Shown: positions 17,190-26,091 of the stretch, piece after piece | Layout: each line of letters starts with the position of its first letter | Numbering within the stretch: position 1 is the first letter of the stretch | From: Virgibacillus senegalensis | GTDB taxonomy: Bacteria > Bacillota > Bacilli > Bacillales > Amphibacillaceae | Assembly: GCF_000821245.2 (NCBI RefSeq) | Contig: NZ_LN611424.1 | Span: 849,648-904,318 of the forward strand | Length of the DNA: 54,671 nt | Reading direction: 5' to 3' | Made by a program: the position numbers and the translations under genes | Notes under the pieces: generated by a model | The model's database searches: none | Seen by the model: the letters and a program-made list of their open reading frames with translations, nothing else | Told to the model about the DNA's origin: nothing

Positions 17190-17819
17190 CTATGCCGAAT
17201 CCTTTGCATCCTGGGTTCCTATTAGTTCAGCCTGAATGATATAACGATCCGGAGCAGGTCCGATAAAATCAAAAGGATAACAAGTTGTCAGGGTCAAAGT
17301 AGGTGCTTGTTTCTCGGTAAGGACGGACCGATCATTCGCATCGGTGATCCAGGTTTTACGGATTTGGTATGCATAAGTGGCATCATGGAACTCAAGATAG
17401 ATACGGTCTCCTGATTGTAATTGATCTAAACCTACAAAGACGGTATCACGATGCCCAGCCAAACCAGTATGGCCATACTGATCGGGAGGTGTCATCGAAG
17501 GAGAGTCATACATTCCGATGCCACGCTTGAGTGCTTGCTGGCCCGTTCCCCAATAAACCGGATATATTTTATCCAGTCTGGGGATGATCAATCGTCCAAT
17601 TTCTTCTCCTTTTGTTGGTGTTTCTTTTGAGTTCTCAGAGAAGCGTTCTTTATGGAGGAGTTTTTCCCGGACTGCTGTTTTTTCCGAATCGGCTGAAAGG
17701 GAGCTGGCTTCCTTTTGATCGGAAGTTACAGCGCTTGCCTCTTCCCACCACATAAGGCCATGCCAGCTGCTCATCAGCAGACCAGCGATGAGCAGGATAA
17801 CACCAACGCACTTTTTCAT
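17190..17819 (-). CDS. srtD: class D sortase
   Basis: This 209-residue enzyme has an N-terminal signal anchor (residues 5-24) and a sortase beta-barrel. The catalytic triad is complete: His123 in TGLAGHRDT, Cys180 in TLTTCYPF and Arg192 in APDRYII. The TLTTCYPF-FIGPAPDRYI arrangement is typical of class D, which cleaves LPxTA or LPDTS-like signals and joins the protein to cell-wall precursor. The start at 17819 follows AGAAGAGGG. The alkaline phosphatase gene, with a matching C-terminal signal, ends 22 bases upstream on the same strand, so this is a dedicated enzyme-substrate pair. Confidence 0.9.
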   Translation of the reverse strand: MKKCVGVILLIAGLLMSSWHGLMWWEEASAVTSDQKEASSLSADSEKTAVREKLLHKERFSENSKETPTKGEEIGRLIIPRLDKIYPVYWGTGQQALKRGIGMYDSPSMTPPDQYGHTGLAGHRDTVFVGLDQLQSGDRIYLEFHDATYAYQIRKTWITDANDRSVLTEKQAPTLTLTTCYPFDFIGPAPDRYIIQAELIGTQDAKDSA

Positions 17820-17841
17820 AGCCAATCCCTCTTCTCCTTGG

Positions 17842-19380
17842 TTAGCTGCTCTGTTTTTCCGTTGTTGTTTTTCTTCTGAACAAAAGCACGGATCCTCCAA
17901 GGATCAGCAGGCTGCCGATCAGAACACCGTTCGGATGATTTGTGGCGGTGTCTGCCAGCTGGTCACCCGGCTCTTCAACATCTAATCCCATTAAGCGGAA
18001 GATGTTTGCTGCGTTTTCCGTATTATCAATATGTCCGGTGAATTCTTCTGATCCCGGACCGTAAGCATATACAGGTACATCGACACCGGTGTGCCCGCTA
18101 GTAGTCCAGCCTGTACCAGAGCGCATATCAAAAATGTTTTCAATCGCTGCATCGACTGCTAAAATCAGATCCTCCTCATCCTGACCTGATGCCTCTTCGT
18201 ATGCAGCCCTTACAGCTTCCAATTCATTTTCCGTTAAATCCAGCTCGATGTTTTCTTGTAATGTTTCTTCGATACCTGCTCCTCCGGCAATATGTTCTGC
18301 CATAAAGTCAGGGGTTTTTTCGGCAGCCTGCAGCACTTCAGGGTGCCATTGATATTCTCCATCCCGTCCAACTGACAAACCTCCTGTTGAATGATCTGCA
18401 GTAGCAACTACCAGCGTCTCCCCGTCTTGTTCCGCAAAATCAATCGCTTTGGCGAACGCTTGTTCAAAATCTTCCATTTCACTCATGGCGGCAACAATAT
18501 CATTATCATGCCCCGCCCAATCAATCTGACTTCCTTCTACCATCAGAAAAAAACCATCTTCGTCGTTTTTCAACCGATCCAAGGCAGACATGGTCATTTC
18601 CGCCAGAGACGGCTGTTCCTCGGTCCTATCTATAGCTTTGTCGAGTTCAACAGGGGCAAATAATCCAAGCACTTGTTCATTTTTGTCATTTAGTAATTTT
18701 TTTCTTGTATCGATGTAGCTGTATCCGTCTTTTTTAAATTCCTTCGTTAAATTCCGATCGTCCCGGATGAAATAATCTGTTCCGCCTCCCAGGAGCACGT
18801 CTACGGCATGCTCTCCGTTTACGAGATTGTCATAGTAATCGTCCGCAATCTCATCGTAATTGTTTCGCGATTCATCGTGCGTGCCAAACGCTGCAGGAGT
18901 GGCATGGTTTATTTGCGAAGTAGCGACAAGCCCGGTAGCTTTACCATGCTGCTTGGCAGCTTCAAGCACCGTTTTGGTATCTTGTTCTTGTAAGTCGACA
19001 GCAATTGCTCCGTTGTAAGTTTTGACACCGGAAGACATTGCTGTGGCGGTTGCAGCCGAATCCGGGATATTTTCTTTTACATCATCTTCTCCGCCTTCAT
19101 AGTAAGGATCGGCTGAGTATGTTGTTTGCATACCGGTTAAATAAGAATCAAAAAAGGTATTCTCCATTTTCTGTGTTTCGGGATCATCCTTGAAATATCG
19201 ATAAGCTGTCTGATAAGCAGGTCCCATTCCGTCTCCAATCATGAAAATGACATTTTTTACTTCCGGTTCCTTTTCTGCTTCTGCGCTTATCTTGTATGTA
19301 GGAGCCATAATCGTGCTAGAAGCAAGTACTGCCATAGCTGAAGCAGCCAGCCATTTTTTTGTTCGCTTCTTCTTAATCAC
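17842..19380 (-). CDS. phoA: cell-wall-anchored alkaline phosphatase
   Basis: This 512-residue secreted alkaline phosphatase has a signal peptide (residues 1-33). Metal and catalytic motifs include FMIGDGMGPA with D50, nucleophile S108 in PDSAATATAMSSG, HATPAAFGTH, VEGSQIDWAGHDND, TADHSTGGL and SGHTGVDVPVYAYGP. It releases phosphate from phosphomonoesters outside the cell. The C-terminus is a sorting signal: LADTA at about 475-479, a hydrophobic stretch and a RRK tail. Translation starts at GTG after AGGAGGG. The downstream sortase gene is the likely attachment enzyme. No PhoP box pattern was found upstream; a sigma-B-like promoter is possible. Confidence 0.93.
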   Translation of the reverse strand: MIKKKRTKKWLAASAMAVLASSTIMAPTYKISAEAEKEPEVKNVIFMIGDGMGPAYQTAYRYFKDDPETQKMENTFFDSYLTGMQTTYSADPYYEGGEDDVKENIPDSAATATAMSSGVKTYNGAIAVDLQEQDTKTVLEAAKQHGKATGLVATSQINHATPAAFGTHDESRNNYDEIADDYYDNLVNGEHAVDVLLGGGTDYFIRDDRNLTKEFKKDGYSYIDTRKKLLNDKNEQVLGLFAPVELDKAIDRTEEQPSLAEMTMSALDRLKNDEDGFFLMVEGSQIDWAGHDNDIVAAMSEMEDFEQAFAKAIDFAEQDGETLVVATADHSTGGLSVGRDGEYQWHPEVLQAAEKTPDFMAEHIAGGAGIEETLQENIELDLTENELEAVRAAYEEASGQDEEDLILAVDAAIENIFDMRSGTGWTTSGHTGVDVPVYAYGPGSEEFTGHIDNTENAANIFRLMGLDVEEPGDQLADTATNHPNGVLIGSLLILGGSVLLFRRKTTTEKQSS

Positions 19381-19795
19381 ACCTAATCCCTCCTAAATAG
19401 TAATGGAAATGTTTACATGGGTAATTCCCGGTTTAAAAGGTGTCAAACTGGGGAAAAAGAAACAAATTTTCAGCTGCACAGAAAGGTACTTTTTCAGGTT
19501 GTGTGGGAAAGAGGGACTGTCCCTTCTTTTTTAATTAGTTCGGAAAAAAAAGCTGTTTCGTCACGATTCACTCTGATTCACTCCAACTATCGAACCATGC
19601 TATACTGTGAAAGGAAAGTTTCACCTAGCAAGGTGTCGAAAGCTGAGGAAACGCGATGGTTTGCATGCGATTTTTGATTTCCGTATAGTAGAGGTATTAA
19701 GGAAATAAAGCGTGCTTTCTACATAGACCGAGTTCAGACTGGCCAATCTAGGGAAAGCTGAGTAAAAAAATGCAGGAAGAAAGGATAGAATTGGT
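19381..19795. other. intergenic region between phoA and gndA
   Basis: This 415-base gap between divergent genes holds the candidate sigma-B promoter, the phoA ribosome site and a short AAGAGGGACTGTCCCTTCTT hairpin followed by T-rich sequence at about 19507-19532. That hairpin is a minimal relative of the GGGACTGTCCC-type repeats in the sugar island. No convincing gene or RNA was seen in the rest. Confidence 0.5.
19424..19448 (-). promoter_or_regulatory. candidate sigma-B promoter for phoA-srtD
   Basis: On the minus strand GTTTGA, a 13-base spacer and GGGAAT resemble the sigma-B consensus (GTTTAA, 12-15, GGGTAT) about 45 bases before the GTG start. Only sequence likeness supports it. Confidence 0.35.
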
Positions 19796-21214
19796 ATGGC
19801 AAAGCAACAAATAGGTGTCATTGGTTTAGCAGTAATGGGTAAAAACCTTGCATTGAATATAGAGAGCCGAGGTTATTCCGTATCTGTTTTCAATCGTTCT
19901 TATGAGAAAACAGAAGACTTTTTGAACAATGAAGCGAAAGGTAAAAACTTTGTCGGTTCTGAAACCATCGAAGAATTTGTCGCTACGTTGGAAAAGCCAA
20001 GAAAAATTTTACTGATGGTGAAGGCTGGTGCTGCTACCGACGCAACCATCGAGTCATTAAAGCCTCATTTGGATGAAGGCGATATTTTGATCGATGGCGG
20101 TAACACATTCTTTAAAGATACGATCCGCCGAAATAAAGAGTTGGCAGAATCCGGCTTGCATTTTATCGGCACCGGCGTTTCCGGTGGAGAAGAAGGTGCT
20201 TTGAAGGGTCCTTCCATTATGCCGGGGGGTCAGAAAGAAGCGTTTGAAAAGGTGCAGCCGATACTGGAGGCGATTGCTGCCAAGGTAGATGGAGATCCTT
20301 GTACAACGTACATCGGTCCGGACGGAGCTGGCCATTATGTAAAAATGGTGCATAACGGCATCGAGTACGGCGATATGCAGTTAATCTCGGAAGCCTATTT
20401 CATTTTAAAACATGTGTTAGGATTAAGCGCCGAAGAATTGCATGAAGTATTTGCTGATTGGAACAAAGGGGAGCTGGACAGCTACCTGATTGAGATCACT
20501 GCAGATATCTTCACCAAAATGGATGAAGAAACCGGAAAACCACTAGTTGATATGATTCTTGATACAGCTGGCCAAAAGGGAACCGGAAAATGGACGAGCC
20601 AAAGTGCACTGGATCTTGGTGTGCCGCTTCCAATCATTACGGAAAGTGTCTTCTCACGCTTTATTTCAGCCATGAAGGAAGAGCGGGTCAAAGCAAGCAA
20701 GGTACTGAACGGACCAGAAATGGCCAATGCGTCCTTTGACGGGGATAAAAAAGAATTGATCGAGGCAGTACGTAAAGCTCTGTATATGAGTAAAATTTGT
20801 TCGTATGCTCAAGGGTTTGCTCAGATGCGCTCTGCTTCTGATGAATATGACTGGAACCTTCGCTATGGCGATATAGCCATGATTTTCCGGGGCGGTTGTA
20901 TTATTCGTGCGCAATTCCTACAAAAAATTAAGGATGCGTACGATCGTGAGCCAGGTCTAACCAACCTGCTGCTAGATCCATATTTCAAAGATATCGTAGA
21001 AAATTACCAGGAATCTCTACGTGAAGTACTGGCAATCGCCATCAAACGAGGAATTCCAGTACCAGCCTTCTCTAGCGCATTGGCATACTATGACAGCTAT
21101 CGCACTGAAAAATTGCCAGCCAACCTGTTACAGGCTCAGCGCGACTACTTCGGTGCCCATACCTACCAGCGCTTGGACAAAGAAGGCATCTTCCACACAG
21201 AGTGGATGAAGTAA
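19796..21214 (+). CDS. gndA: 6-phosphogluconate dehydrogenase, decarboxylating
   Basis: This oxidative pentose-phosphate enzyme converts 6-phosphogluconate to ribulose 5-phosphate with release of CO2 and reduction of NADP. The 472-residue protein is full length. It has the Rossmann motif [19 protein letters not shown], substrate-site [11 protein letters not shown], the [11 protein letters not shown] loop, the catalytic [13 protein letters not shown] and a C-terminal helical domain. AGAAAGGA precedes the ATG. It is convergent with zwf, the enzyme two steps earlier in the same pathway, across a two-terminator gap. Confidence 0.97.
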   Translation: MAKQQIGVIGLAVMGKNLALNIESRGYSVSVFNRSYEKTEDFLNNEAKGKNFVGSETIEEFVATLEKPRKILLMVKAGAATDATIESLKPHLDEGDILIDGGNTFFKDTIRRNKELAESGLHFIGTGVSGGEEGALKGPSIMPGGQKEAFEKVQPILEAIAAKVDGDPCTTYIGPDGAGHYVKMVHNGIEYGDMQLISEAYFILKHVLGLSAEELHEVFADWNKGELDSYLIEITADIFTKMDEETGKPLVDMILDTAGQKGTGKWTSQSALDLGVPLPIITESVFSRFISAMKEERVKASKVLNGPEMANASFDGDKKELIEAVRKALYMSKICSYAQGFAQMRSASDEYDWNLRYGDIAMIFRGGCIIRAQFLQKIKDAYDREPGLTNLLLDPYFKDIVENYQESLREVLAIAIKRGIPVPAFSSALAYYDSYRTEKLPANLLQAQRDYFGAHTYQRLDKEGIFHTEWMK

Positions 21215-21309
21215 AAAGAAAAGCGAAGGCGACTGATTAGCGACGTACGGAGCTGCGCCCCCGCAATGGGGGTGGTTCGGCGTTGCTGTACGGCCTGATA
21301 TAGACAAGT

Positions 21310-21341
21310 AGCCCTGACCGACTAATCGGCAGGGCTTTTGT
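21310..21341 (+). terminator. terminator of gndA
   Basis: AGCCCTG-A-CCG pairs with CGG-CAGGGCT around ACTAAT, followed by TTTTG. The 95 bases between the gndA stop and this hairpin form another, GC-rich folded segment. Confidence 0.8.
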
Positions 21342-21356
21342 ATTGCAAAAAAAGGA

Positions 21357-21389
21357 CCAAAAACCCGTTTAATGAAAACAGGTTTTTGG
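21357..21389 (-). terminator. terminator of zwf
   Basis: On the minus strand CCAAAAACCTGTTTT and AAACGGGTTTTTGG form a 14-bp hairpin with one mismatch and loop CATT shortly after the zwf stop. Confidence 0.65.
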
Positions 21390-21406
21390 TTCTCTATTTT
21401 ACGTTC

Positions 21407-22882
21407 TTATATGGACCACCAATGGAAGCCATCTTTGTGCAGTAATTCATTCGCTTCTTTTGGTCCCATTGAGCCAGACTCATAATTAGGAAAGTTGGCT
21501 TTTTTCGCATTCCAGGCTTGTGAAATGATATCGACAAACTTCCAGGACAGGGCAACTTCATCCCAGTGCGTGAAGTTGGTAGAATCCCCAAGCATGCAAT
21601 CGTATAACAAGACTTCATACGCTTCGGGTGTGTTGATTTTATCCCCGTTATGACTGTAGTAATTCAATTTGACTGGTGTGGAAGTAGTACCGACACCTCG
21701 CTTTTCCGCATTGAGGTGGAGGGTGACTCCTTCATCCGGATGGATATGGATGACCAGCAGGTTCGGCTGAATATCTTTTCCTTTGTTAAAGTACAAGTTC
21801 ATTGGCAGTTCCTTGAATTGGACTACAATTTCTGTTGCCTTGGCAGCCATTCTTTTTCCGGTACGTATGTAGAATGGCACTCCGGCCCAGCGGAAGTTGT
21901 CGATCAACAGCTTTCCGGCAACAAAGGTTTCGGTGTTCGATTCCGAATCAATCGCTGTTTCATCACGGTATCCTTCGACTTGTTCACCGTTACTCATGCC
22001 GGCGCCATACTGGCCGCGGACAAAGTAATCATCGACCGTTTCAGGGGTCATCGTCCTTAGCGCCCGCAACACTTTGATTTTTTCACTTCGAATTTCCTCA
22101 GGATTCAATTTAATTGGCGGTTCCATTGCCAGCAGGGCAAGCATTTGCAACATGTGGTTTTGCACCATATCCCTTAGCGCACCAGACTTGTCGTAGTAGC
22201 GTCCGCGTTCTCCGACCCCGAGCGTCTCGCTGGAAGTAATCTGAATGTTATCAATGTATTGGTTGTTCCATAATGGTTCAAAAATCGCGTTGGCAAAACG
22301 TATGACTTCAATGTTCTGTACCATTTCTTTACCAAGATAGTGGTCGATCCGGTAAATTTGCTCCTCATCAAATGCCTGGCGAATTTGTTCGTTCAACTGC
22401 TTGGCAGAAGGGTAATCATGGCCGAACGGCTTTTCGATAACGAGGCGGGACCATCCTTTTGTATCAGTCAGCCCTTCACTCTTTAAGTTCTCTGCAATGG
22501 TGCCAAAGAAATTAGGTGCCATGGCCAAATAAAATATCCTGTTTTCTTCGGTACGGTGTTTTTTATCAAGACGTTCCAACAGGCCTTTTAATTCTTGATA
22601 GGAGGCCAAATCAGTAACATCGAATGGTTGGTAATAAAAATGGGAAAAGAACCCGTCATTGATTTCTTCATTTGCGGGTCTTGATGCCTTTACAGACTGC
22701 TCTACATTTTCACGGAATGATTCGTTGGTGTGCGGCCTGCGGGCTACCCCGACAACAGCAAAGTCTTCTGATAGTTTTCCGTTTTTATAAAGACGGTAGA
22801 TGGATGGGAACAACTTACGGTTCGCCAAATCTCCAGTGGCTCCAAAGATTACAAGTATGGATTTTGGATTGTCCTCGTTCAT
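21407..22882 (-). CDS. zwf: glucose-6-phosphate 1-dehydrogenase
   Basis: The 491-residue enzyme oxidises glucose 6-phosphate to 6-phosphogluconolactone, making NADPH. Visible motifs are the dinucleotide fold IFGATGDLANRKLFPSIYRL and the signature RIDHYLGKEMVQN with the catalytic histidine. Substrate-binding VIEKPFGHD and a C-terminal domain with PFYIRTGKRM are also present. Length is normal. The ATG has a GAGGT site ten bases upstream. It faces gndA, and together they supply the two NADPH-forming steps of the oxidative pentose-phosphate route; the lactonase is not in the window. Confidence 0.97.
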   Translation of the reverse strand: MNEDNPKSILVIFGATGDLANRKLFPSIYRLYKNGKLSEDFAVVGVARRPHTNESFRENVEQSVKASRPANEEINDGFFSHFYYQPFDVTDLASYQELKGLLERLDKKHRTEENRIFYLAMAPNFFGTIAENLKSEGLTDTKGWSRLVIEKPFGHDYPSAKQLNEQIRQAFDEEQIYRIDHYLGKEMVQNIEVIRFANAIFEPLWNNQYIDNIQITSSETLGVGERGRYYDKSGALRDMVQNHMLQMLALLAMEPPIKLNPEEIRSEKIKVLRALRTMTPETVDDYFVRGQYGAGMSNGEQVEGYRDETAIDSESNTETFVAGKLLIDNFRWAGVPFYIRTGKRMAAKATEIVVQFKELPMNLYFNKGKDIQPNLLVIHIHPDEGVTLHLNAEKRGVGTTSTPVKLNYYSHNGDKINTPEAYEVLLYDCMLGDSTNFTHWDEVALSWKFVDIISQAWNAKKANFPNYESGSMGPKEANELLHKDGFHWWSI

Positions 22883-23101
22883 AACGTTCTTGACCTCACT
22901 TTATCATTTATAGTTACGTTTAGTATGTGAAAGATGCATGATTAAAAACGTCCTTTATCATGAAAGTAATAGAAGACGTTTCTTTCTACCATACCATGTA
23001 AGTGTCGAATGACAAAATTATTGAGCCCCGATTTAAAGCATATTTTCAAGGAAACGCTTGCGTATCCGCTTTCCTTTTTCAGAAAATTATCGCCCCAGTC
23101 A

Positions 23102-23130
23102 TTGACACCCTGAAGGCAATTAAGTAAACT
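23102..23130 (+). promoter_or_regulatory. sigma-A promoter of lacI
   Basis: TTGACA (23102-23107), a 17-base spacer and TAAACT (23125-23130) give a predicted start near 23137, about ten bases before the operator-like GAAAACGTTTAC. Confidence 0.65.
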
Positions 23131-23147
23131 TACAACCATAAGAAAAA

Positions 23148-23159
23148 GAAAACGTTTAC
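23148..23159 (+). promoter_or_regulatory. LacI-family operator, autoregulatory
   Basis: GAAAACGTTTAC differs by one base from the perfect palindrome GTAAACGTTTAC at 24252-24263. Placed just after the predicted start site, it would let the repressor block its own transcription. CcpA cre is an alternative reading. Confidence 0.5.
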
Positions 23160-23186
23160 TTTTCGGTGTGACCAAGGGAGAATGCT

Positions 23187-24203
23187 ATGAAGCCTACCAT
23201 TAAAGATGTAGCCAGACATGCCAATGTATCGATTGCTACGGTGTCGCGAATTTTAAACCAAACTTCTGTTGGCTATTCTAAAAAAACAGAAAAGCTTGTT
23301 ATGCAGGCGATCGAGGAGCTCGGCTATCGGCCAAACGCCGTAGCCAGGGGATTGATCAATAACAAAACGCAAACAATCGGCGTATTGTTTCCTGACGTGT
23401 CCGGTATGTTGACATCCGAATTGTTATACGGAGTAGAAGAAGTGACACACCGGCTTGGACATAGTGTGATCTTCTGCAACACTTCATCAAGCGGAGAAAA
23501 GACATTGGATTATCTTCAGCTTCTGTCGGAAAAGCGGGTGGAAGGGATTATCTTTGGCAGTTCTTTTTTGACGGATGCGTATTACGAGGCGATTGCTGCC
23601 ATGAATGTGCCTGCAGTACTCGTATCGACAAAATCGCAAAAACATCAGCTTCCATATGTAAAGGTGGATGATAAAGATGCAGCCTATGCGGCTACTGCTC
23701 ATCTCATCAAAAAAGGACACCGCCGTATTGCCATGTTAAGTGGAAACCCTGCAGACATTGTGGCAGGAAAACCACGAATAGATGGATTTAAGGAAGCTTT
23801 ACTCGACTTCGGATTGGCGAGAATCGATGAGGAACCACTCGTATTTGCTGGAAATGGTTTTTCTTATGAGGATGGAAGGGATTTATTTACAAGACTTATA
23901 AAAGCAGAATCCGATGTAACAGCGGTATTTGCCGCAAGCGATGAAATGGCAATAGGAGCAATGTCTACTGCTTATCAAATGAATATCCGTGTACCGGATG
24001 AACTGTCGATTATTGGCTATGACAATTTGAAAATCTCAGAAATGGCTATCCCTCCTTTGACGACAGTAGAACAACCACTTCGGGCAATGGGGAGAAAAGC
24101 TGCAGAATTGCTTTTTGAAGGAATGGAAACAGGAGCAACTGGCAAAAGCATCATCATGCCACACCGCATCATCGAGCGACAATCCGTGAAGCAATTGGTT
24201 TAA
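23187..24203 (+). CDS. LacI-family repressor of alpha-glucoside genes
   Basis: The 338-residue protein has the LacI N-terminal helix-turn-helix (TIKDVARHANVSIATVSRIL, residues 4-23), a hinge helix with YRPNAVARGL, and a periplasmic-binding-like effector domain. It is followed by a GH13 glucosidase and an ABC importer, so it probably represses them until a maltose- or isomaltose-type sugar binds. Matching operator palindromes lie before its own start and before the GH13 gene. A GGGAGA site precedes the ATG. Confidence 0.9.
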   Translation: MKPTIKDVARHANVSIATVSRILNQTSVGYSKKTEKLVMQAIEELGYRPNAVARGLINNKTQTIGVLFPDVSGMLTSELLYGVEEVTHRLGHSVIFCNTSSSGEKTLDYLQLLSEKRVEGIIFGSSFLTDAYYEAIAAMNVPAVLVSTKSQKHQLPYVKVDDKDAAYAATAHLIKKGHRRIAMLSGNPADIVAGKPRIDGFKEALLDFGLARIDEEPLVFAGNGFSYEDGRDLFTRLIKAESDVTAVFAASDEMAIGAMSTAYQMNIRVPDELSIIGYDNLKISEMAIPPLTTVEQPLRAMGRKAAELLFEGMETGATGKSIIMPHRIIERQSVKQLV

Positions 24204-24210
24204 ACAGAAT

Positions 24211-24232
24211 GGCTTGCGTGAACTAGCAAGCC
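24211..24232 (+). terminator. stem-loop after lacI, possible attenuator
   Basis: GGCTTGC pairs with GCAAGCC around an eight-base loop; only ACTTTATT follows. It may partly stop lacI transcripts before the GH13 operon. Confidence 0.45.
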
Positions 24233-24251
24233 ACTTTATTCACGAAAAAGA

Positions 24252-24263
24252 GTAAACGTTTAC
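24252..24263 (+). promoter_or_regulatory. operator before the GH13 operon
   Basis: The perfect 12-base palindrome GTAAACGTTTAC ends a few bases before the GGAGGAG ribosome site of the glucosidase gene. It is centred on a CG as LacI/CcpA-family sites are. Confidence 0.6.
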
Positions 24264-24284
24264 GTAAACCGAGGAGGAGAAGAG

Positions 24285-25970
24285 ATGAGTGTACAATGGT
24301 GGAAGGAAAGTGTGATCTATCAAATTTACCCGAGAAGTTTTAATGACAGCAATGGGGACGGAATAGGCGACATCAAAGGGATAACCTTAAAGCTTGATTA
24401 TCTGAAAAAACTTGGGGTGGATGTCATCTGGTTATCACCGGTTTATGACTCGCCAAACGATGATAATGGCTATGACATTCGTGATTACCATAAAATCATG
24501 GAAGAGTTCGGATCCATGGAGGATTTCGAAGAATTGCTGAACGAGATGCATAAACGGGAGTTAAAGCTGGTTATGGACCTCGTTGTCAATCATACTTCCG
24601 ATGAACATGCCTGGTTTGTCGAGTCCCGATCATCCAAAAGCAATCCGAAACGGGATTATTATATTTGGAAGCCTGGCAAAGATGGGAGGGAGCCGAACAA
24701 CTGGGGATCAGCCTTCAGTGGCTCTGCTTGGCAATATGATGAAAAGACAGATGAATACTATCTGCATCTTTTTAGTAAAAAGCAGCCGGACTTGAATTGG
24801 GAAAACCCCGACCTTCGGGAAGACATTTATCAGATGATGCGCTGGTGGCTCGATAAAGGGGTTGATGGATTCCGGATGGATGTCATTAATTTTCTTTCCA
24901 AGGATCAGCGTTTTCCGGACAGTGCAGCGGAACCGGGGCAGCGTTTTGCCGATGGCGGTAATTTTTTTGCTCAAGGGCCGAGGATTCACGAGTTCTTACA
25001 GGAAATGAATCGAAAGGTATTATCGGATTATGACATTCTGACGGTAGGGGAGATGCCGGGTGTCACGGTGGAAGAAGCGAAGAAGTTTACAGCTGAAGAC
25101 CGCCATGAGCTACAGATGGTTTTCCACTTTGAACATGTTGGTCTTGGCAATGGACCGAACGGGAAGTGGGATAACTTACCGTGGAAGCTGACAGAATTGA
25201 AGGAAATTATGACCAAGTGGCAGAAAGGGCTGGAACAAAAAGGCTGGAACAGTCTGTATTGGAATAACCATGACCAGCCAAGGGCTGTTTCCCGGTTCGG
25301 AAATGATGGGCCGTATCGTGAGCAATCCGCAAAAATGCTGGCAGCTTGTCTGCATTTGATGAAGGGGACACCCTATATTTACCAAGGGGAGGAAATTGGG
25401 ATGACCAATGTACCGTTCCCTTCTATAGAAGAATGTCGCGATATTGAGACATTGAACTGGTATGAAGAGCGGATGAAAGAAGAAGGGGTTGATTCGGCTG
25501 AACTGCTGGAGGCCATTTATGCAAGAAGCCGTGACAATGCCCGAACACCGGTCCAGTGGGACAGTAGTAAGCACGCAGGATTTACTACGGGAGAGCCATG
25601 GCTGCAAGTTAACCCGAATTATCAGGAAATCAATGTCGAGAAGGCGCTCGAAGATTCGGAATCTGTTTTCTATTTTTATCAAAAACTGATTCAACTCCGT
25701 AAGCAAGAGAAGGCAATGGTTTACGGTGAATATAACCTGTTGCTTGAAGAAGACGAAGAAATATTCGCTTATACCAGGTTGTTGGATGAAGAGATATTAC
25801 TGGTCGTCTGTAATTTCAGCAGCAAGGAGCAAAAGCGGAGTTTCGCTGATATAACAAAAGGAAAACAACAACAATTGTTAATCACCAACAACAAGGAACG
25901 AACCGATAAGGAAAATTTAACCGAAGTAACCATTCAACCATACGAAACATTCGTTTATAAACTAACCTGA
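24285..25970 (+). CDS. malL: GH13 alpha-glucosidase / oligo-1,6-glucosidase
   Basis: The 561-residue cytoplasmic enzyme is a full GH13 subfamily 31 protein. It has WWKESVIYQIYPRSF at the N-terminus, a (beta/alpha)8 barrel, and the catalytic residues D199 (GFRMDV), E256 (VGEMPG) and D330 (NNHDQPR). It would cleave alpha-1,4 or alpha-1,6 glucose linkages from the ends of imported oligosaccharides. It has no signal peptide. GGAGGAG precedes the ATG, with a repressor palindrome just before it. The ABC genes downstream start after a 60-base repeat but are probably in the same unit. Linkage preference cannot be assigned reliably. Confidence 0.92.
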   Translation: MSVQWWKESVIYQIYPRSFNDSNGDGIGDIKGITLKLDYLKKLGVDVIWLSPVYDSPNDDNGYDIRDYHKIMEEFGSMEDFEELLNEMHKRELKLVMDLVVNHTSDEHAWFVESRSSKSNPKRDYYIWKPGKDGREPNNWGSAFSGSAWQYDEKTDEYYLHLFSKKQPDLNWENPDLREDIYQMMRWWLDKGVDGFRMDVINFLSKDQRFPDSAAEPGQRFADGGNFFAQGPRIHEFLQEMNRKVLSDYDILTVGEMPGVTVEEAKKFTAEDRHELQMVFHFEHVGLGNGPNGKWDNLPWKLTELKEIMTKWQKGLEQKGWNSLYWNNHDQPRAVSRFGNDGPYREQSAKMLAACLHLMKGTPYIYQGEEIGMTNVPFPSIEECRDIETLNWYEERMKEEGVDSAELLEAIYARSRDNARTPVQWDSSKHAGFTTGEPWLQVNPNYQEINVEKALEDSESVFYFYQKLIQLRKQEKAMVYGEYNLLLEEDEEIFAYTRLLDEEILLVVCNFSSKEQKRSFADITKGKQQQLLITNNKERTDKENLTEVTIQPYETFVYKLT

Positions 25971-25993
25971 TGGCTGATGTTGGGGTCAGTGTT

Positions 25994-26053
25994 GGGGTCA
26001 GTCCCCCAATGCGGTAGCGCTGCGTCGCGTTAGAGCGGTGGGGGACTGACCCC
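25994..26053 (+). repeat. 60-bp inverted-end repeat, copy A
   Basis: The element begins GGGGTCAGTCCCCC and ends GGGGGACTGACCCC, arms that are exact reverse complements. The GC-rich inside contains GGTAGCGCTGCGTCGCG. It lies between the GH13 gene and the binding-protein gene. A partial extra end (GGGGTCAGT) sits at 25982. Copy B at 29059-29118 differs at one base and has the same orientation. The fold could act as a terminator-like or processing hairpin inside the operon. Confidence 0.9.
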
Positions 26054-26091
26054 TCTTGATATAAATTTTATTCAATGGGGAGGGAAGGGTT

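Larger units (their letters stand above)
22883..23186. other. zwf-lacI divergent intergenic region
   Basis: This 304-base gap carries the lacI promoter and operator. It also has a terminator-like hairpin at 23048-23076 (AAGGAAACGC with GCTTTCCTT, then TTTC). That hairpin overlaps a cre-like AGGAAACGCTTGCG with two mismatches to the CcpA consensus. The hairpin follows no recognised gene, so its role is unclear. No open frame with a ribosome site was seen. Confidence 0.45.
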
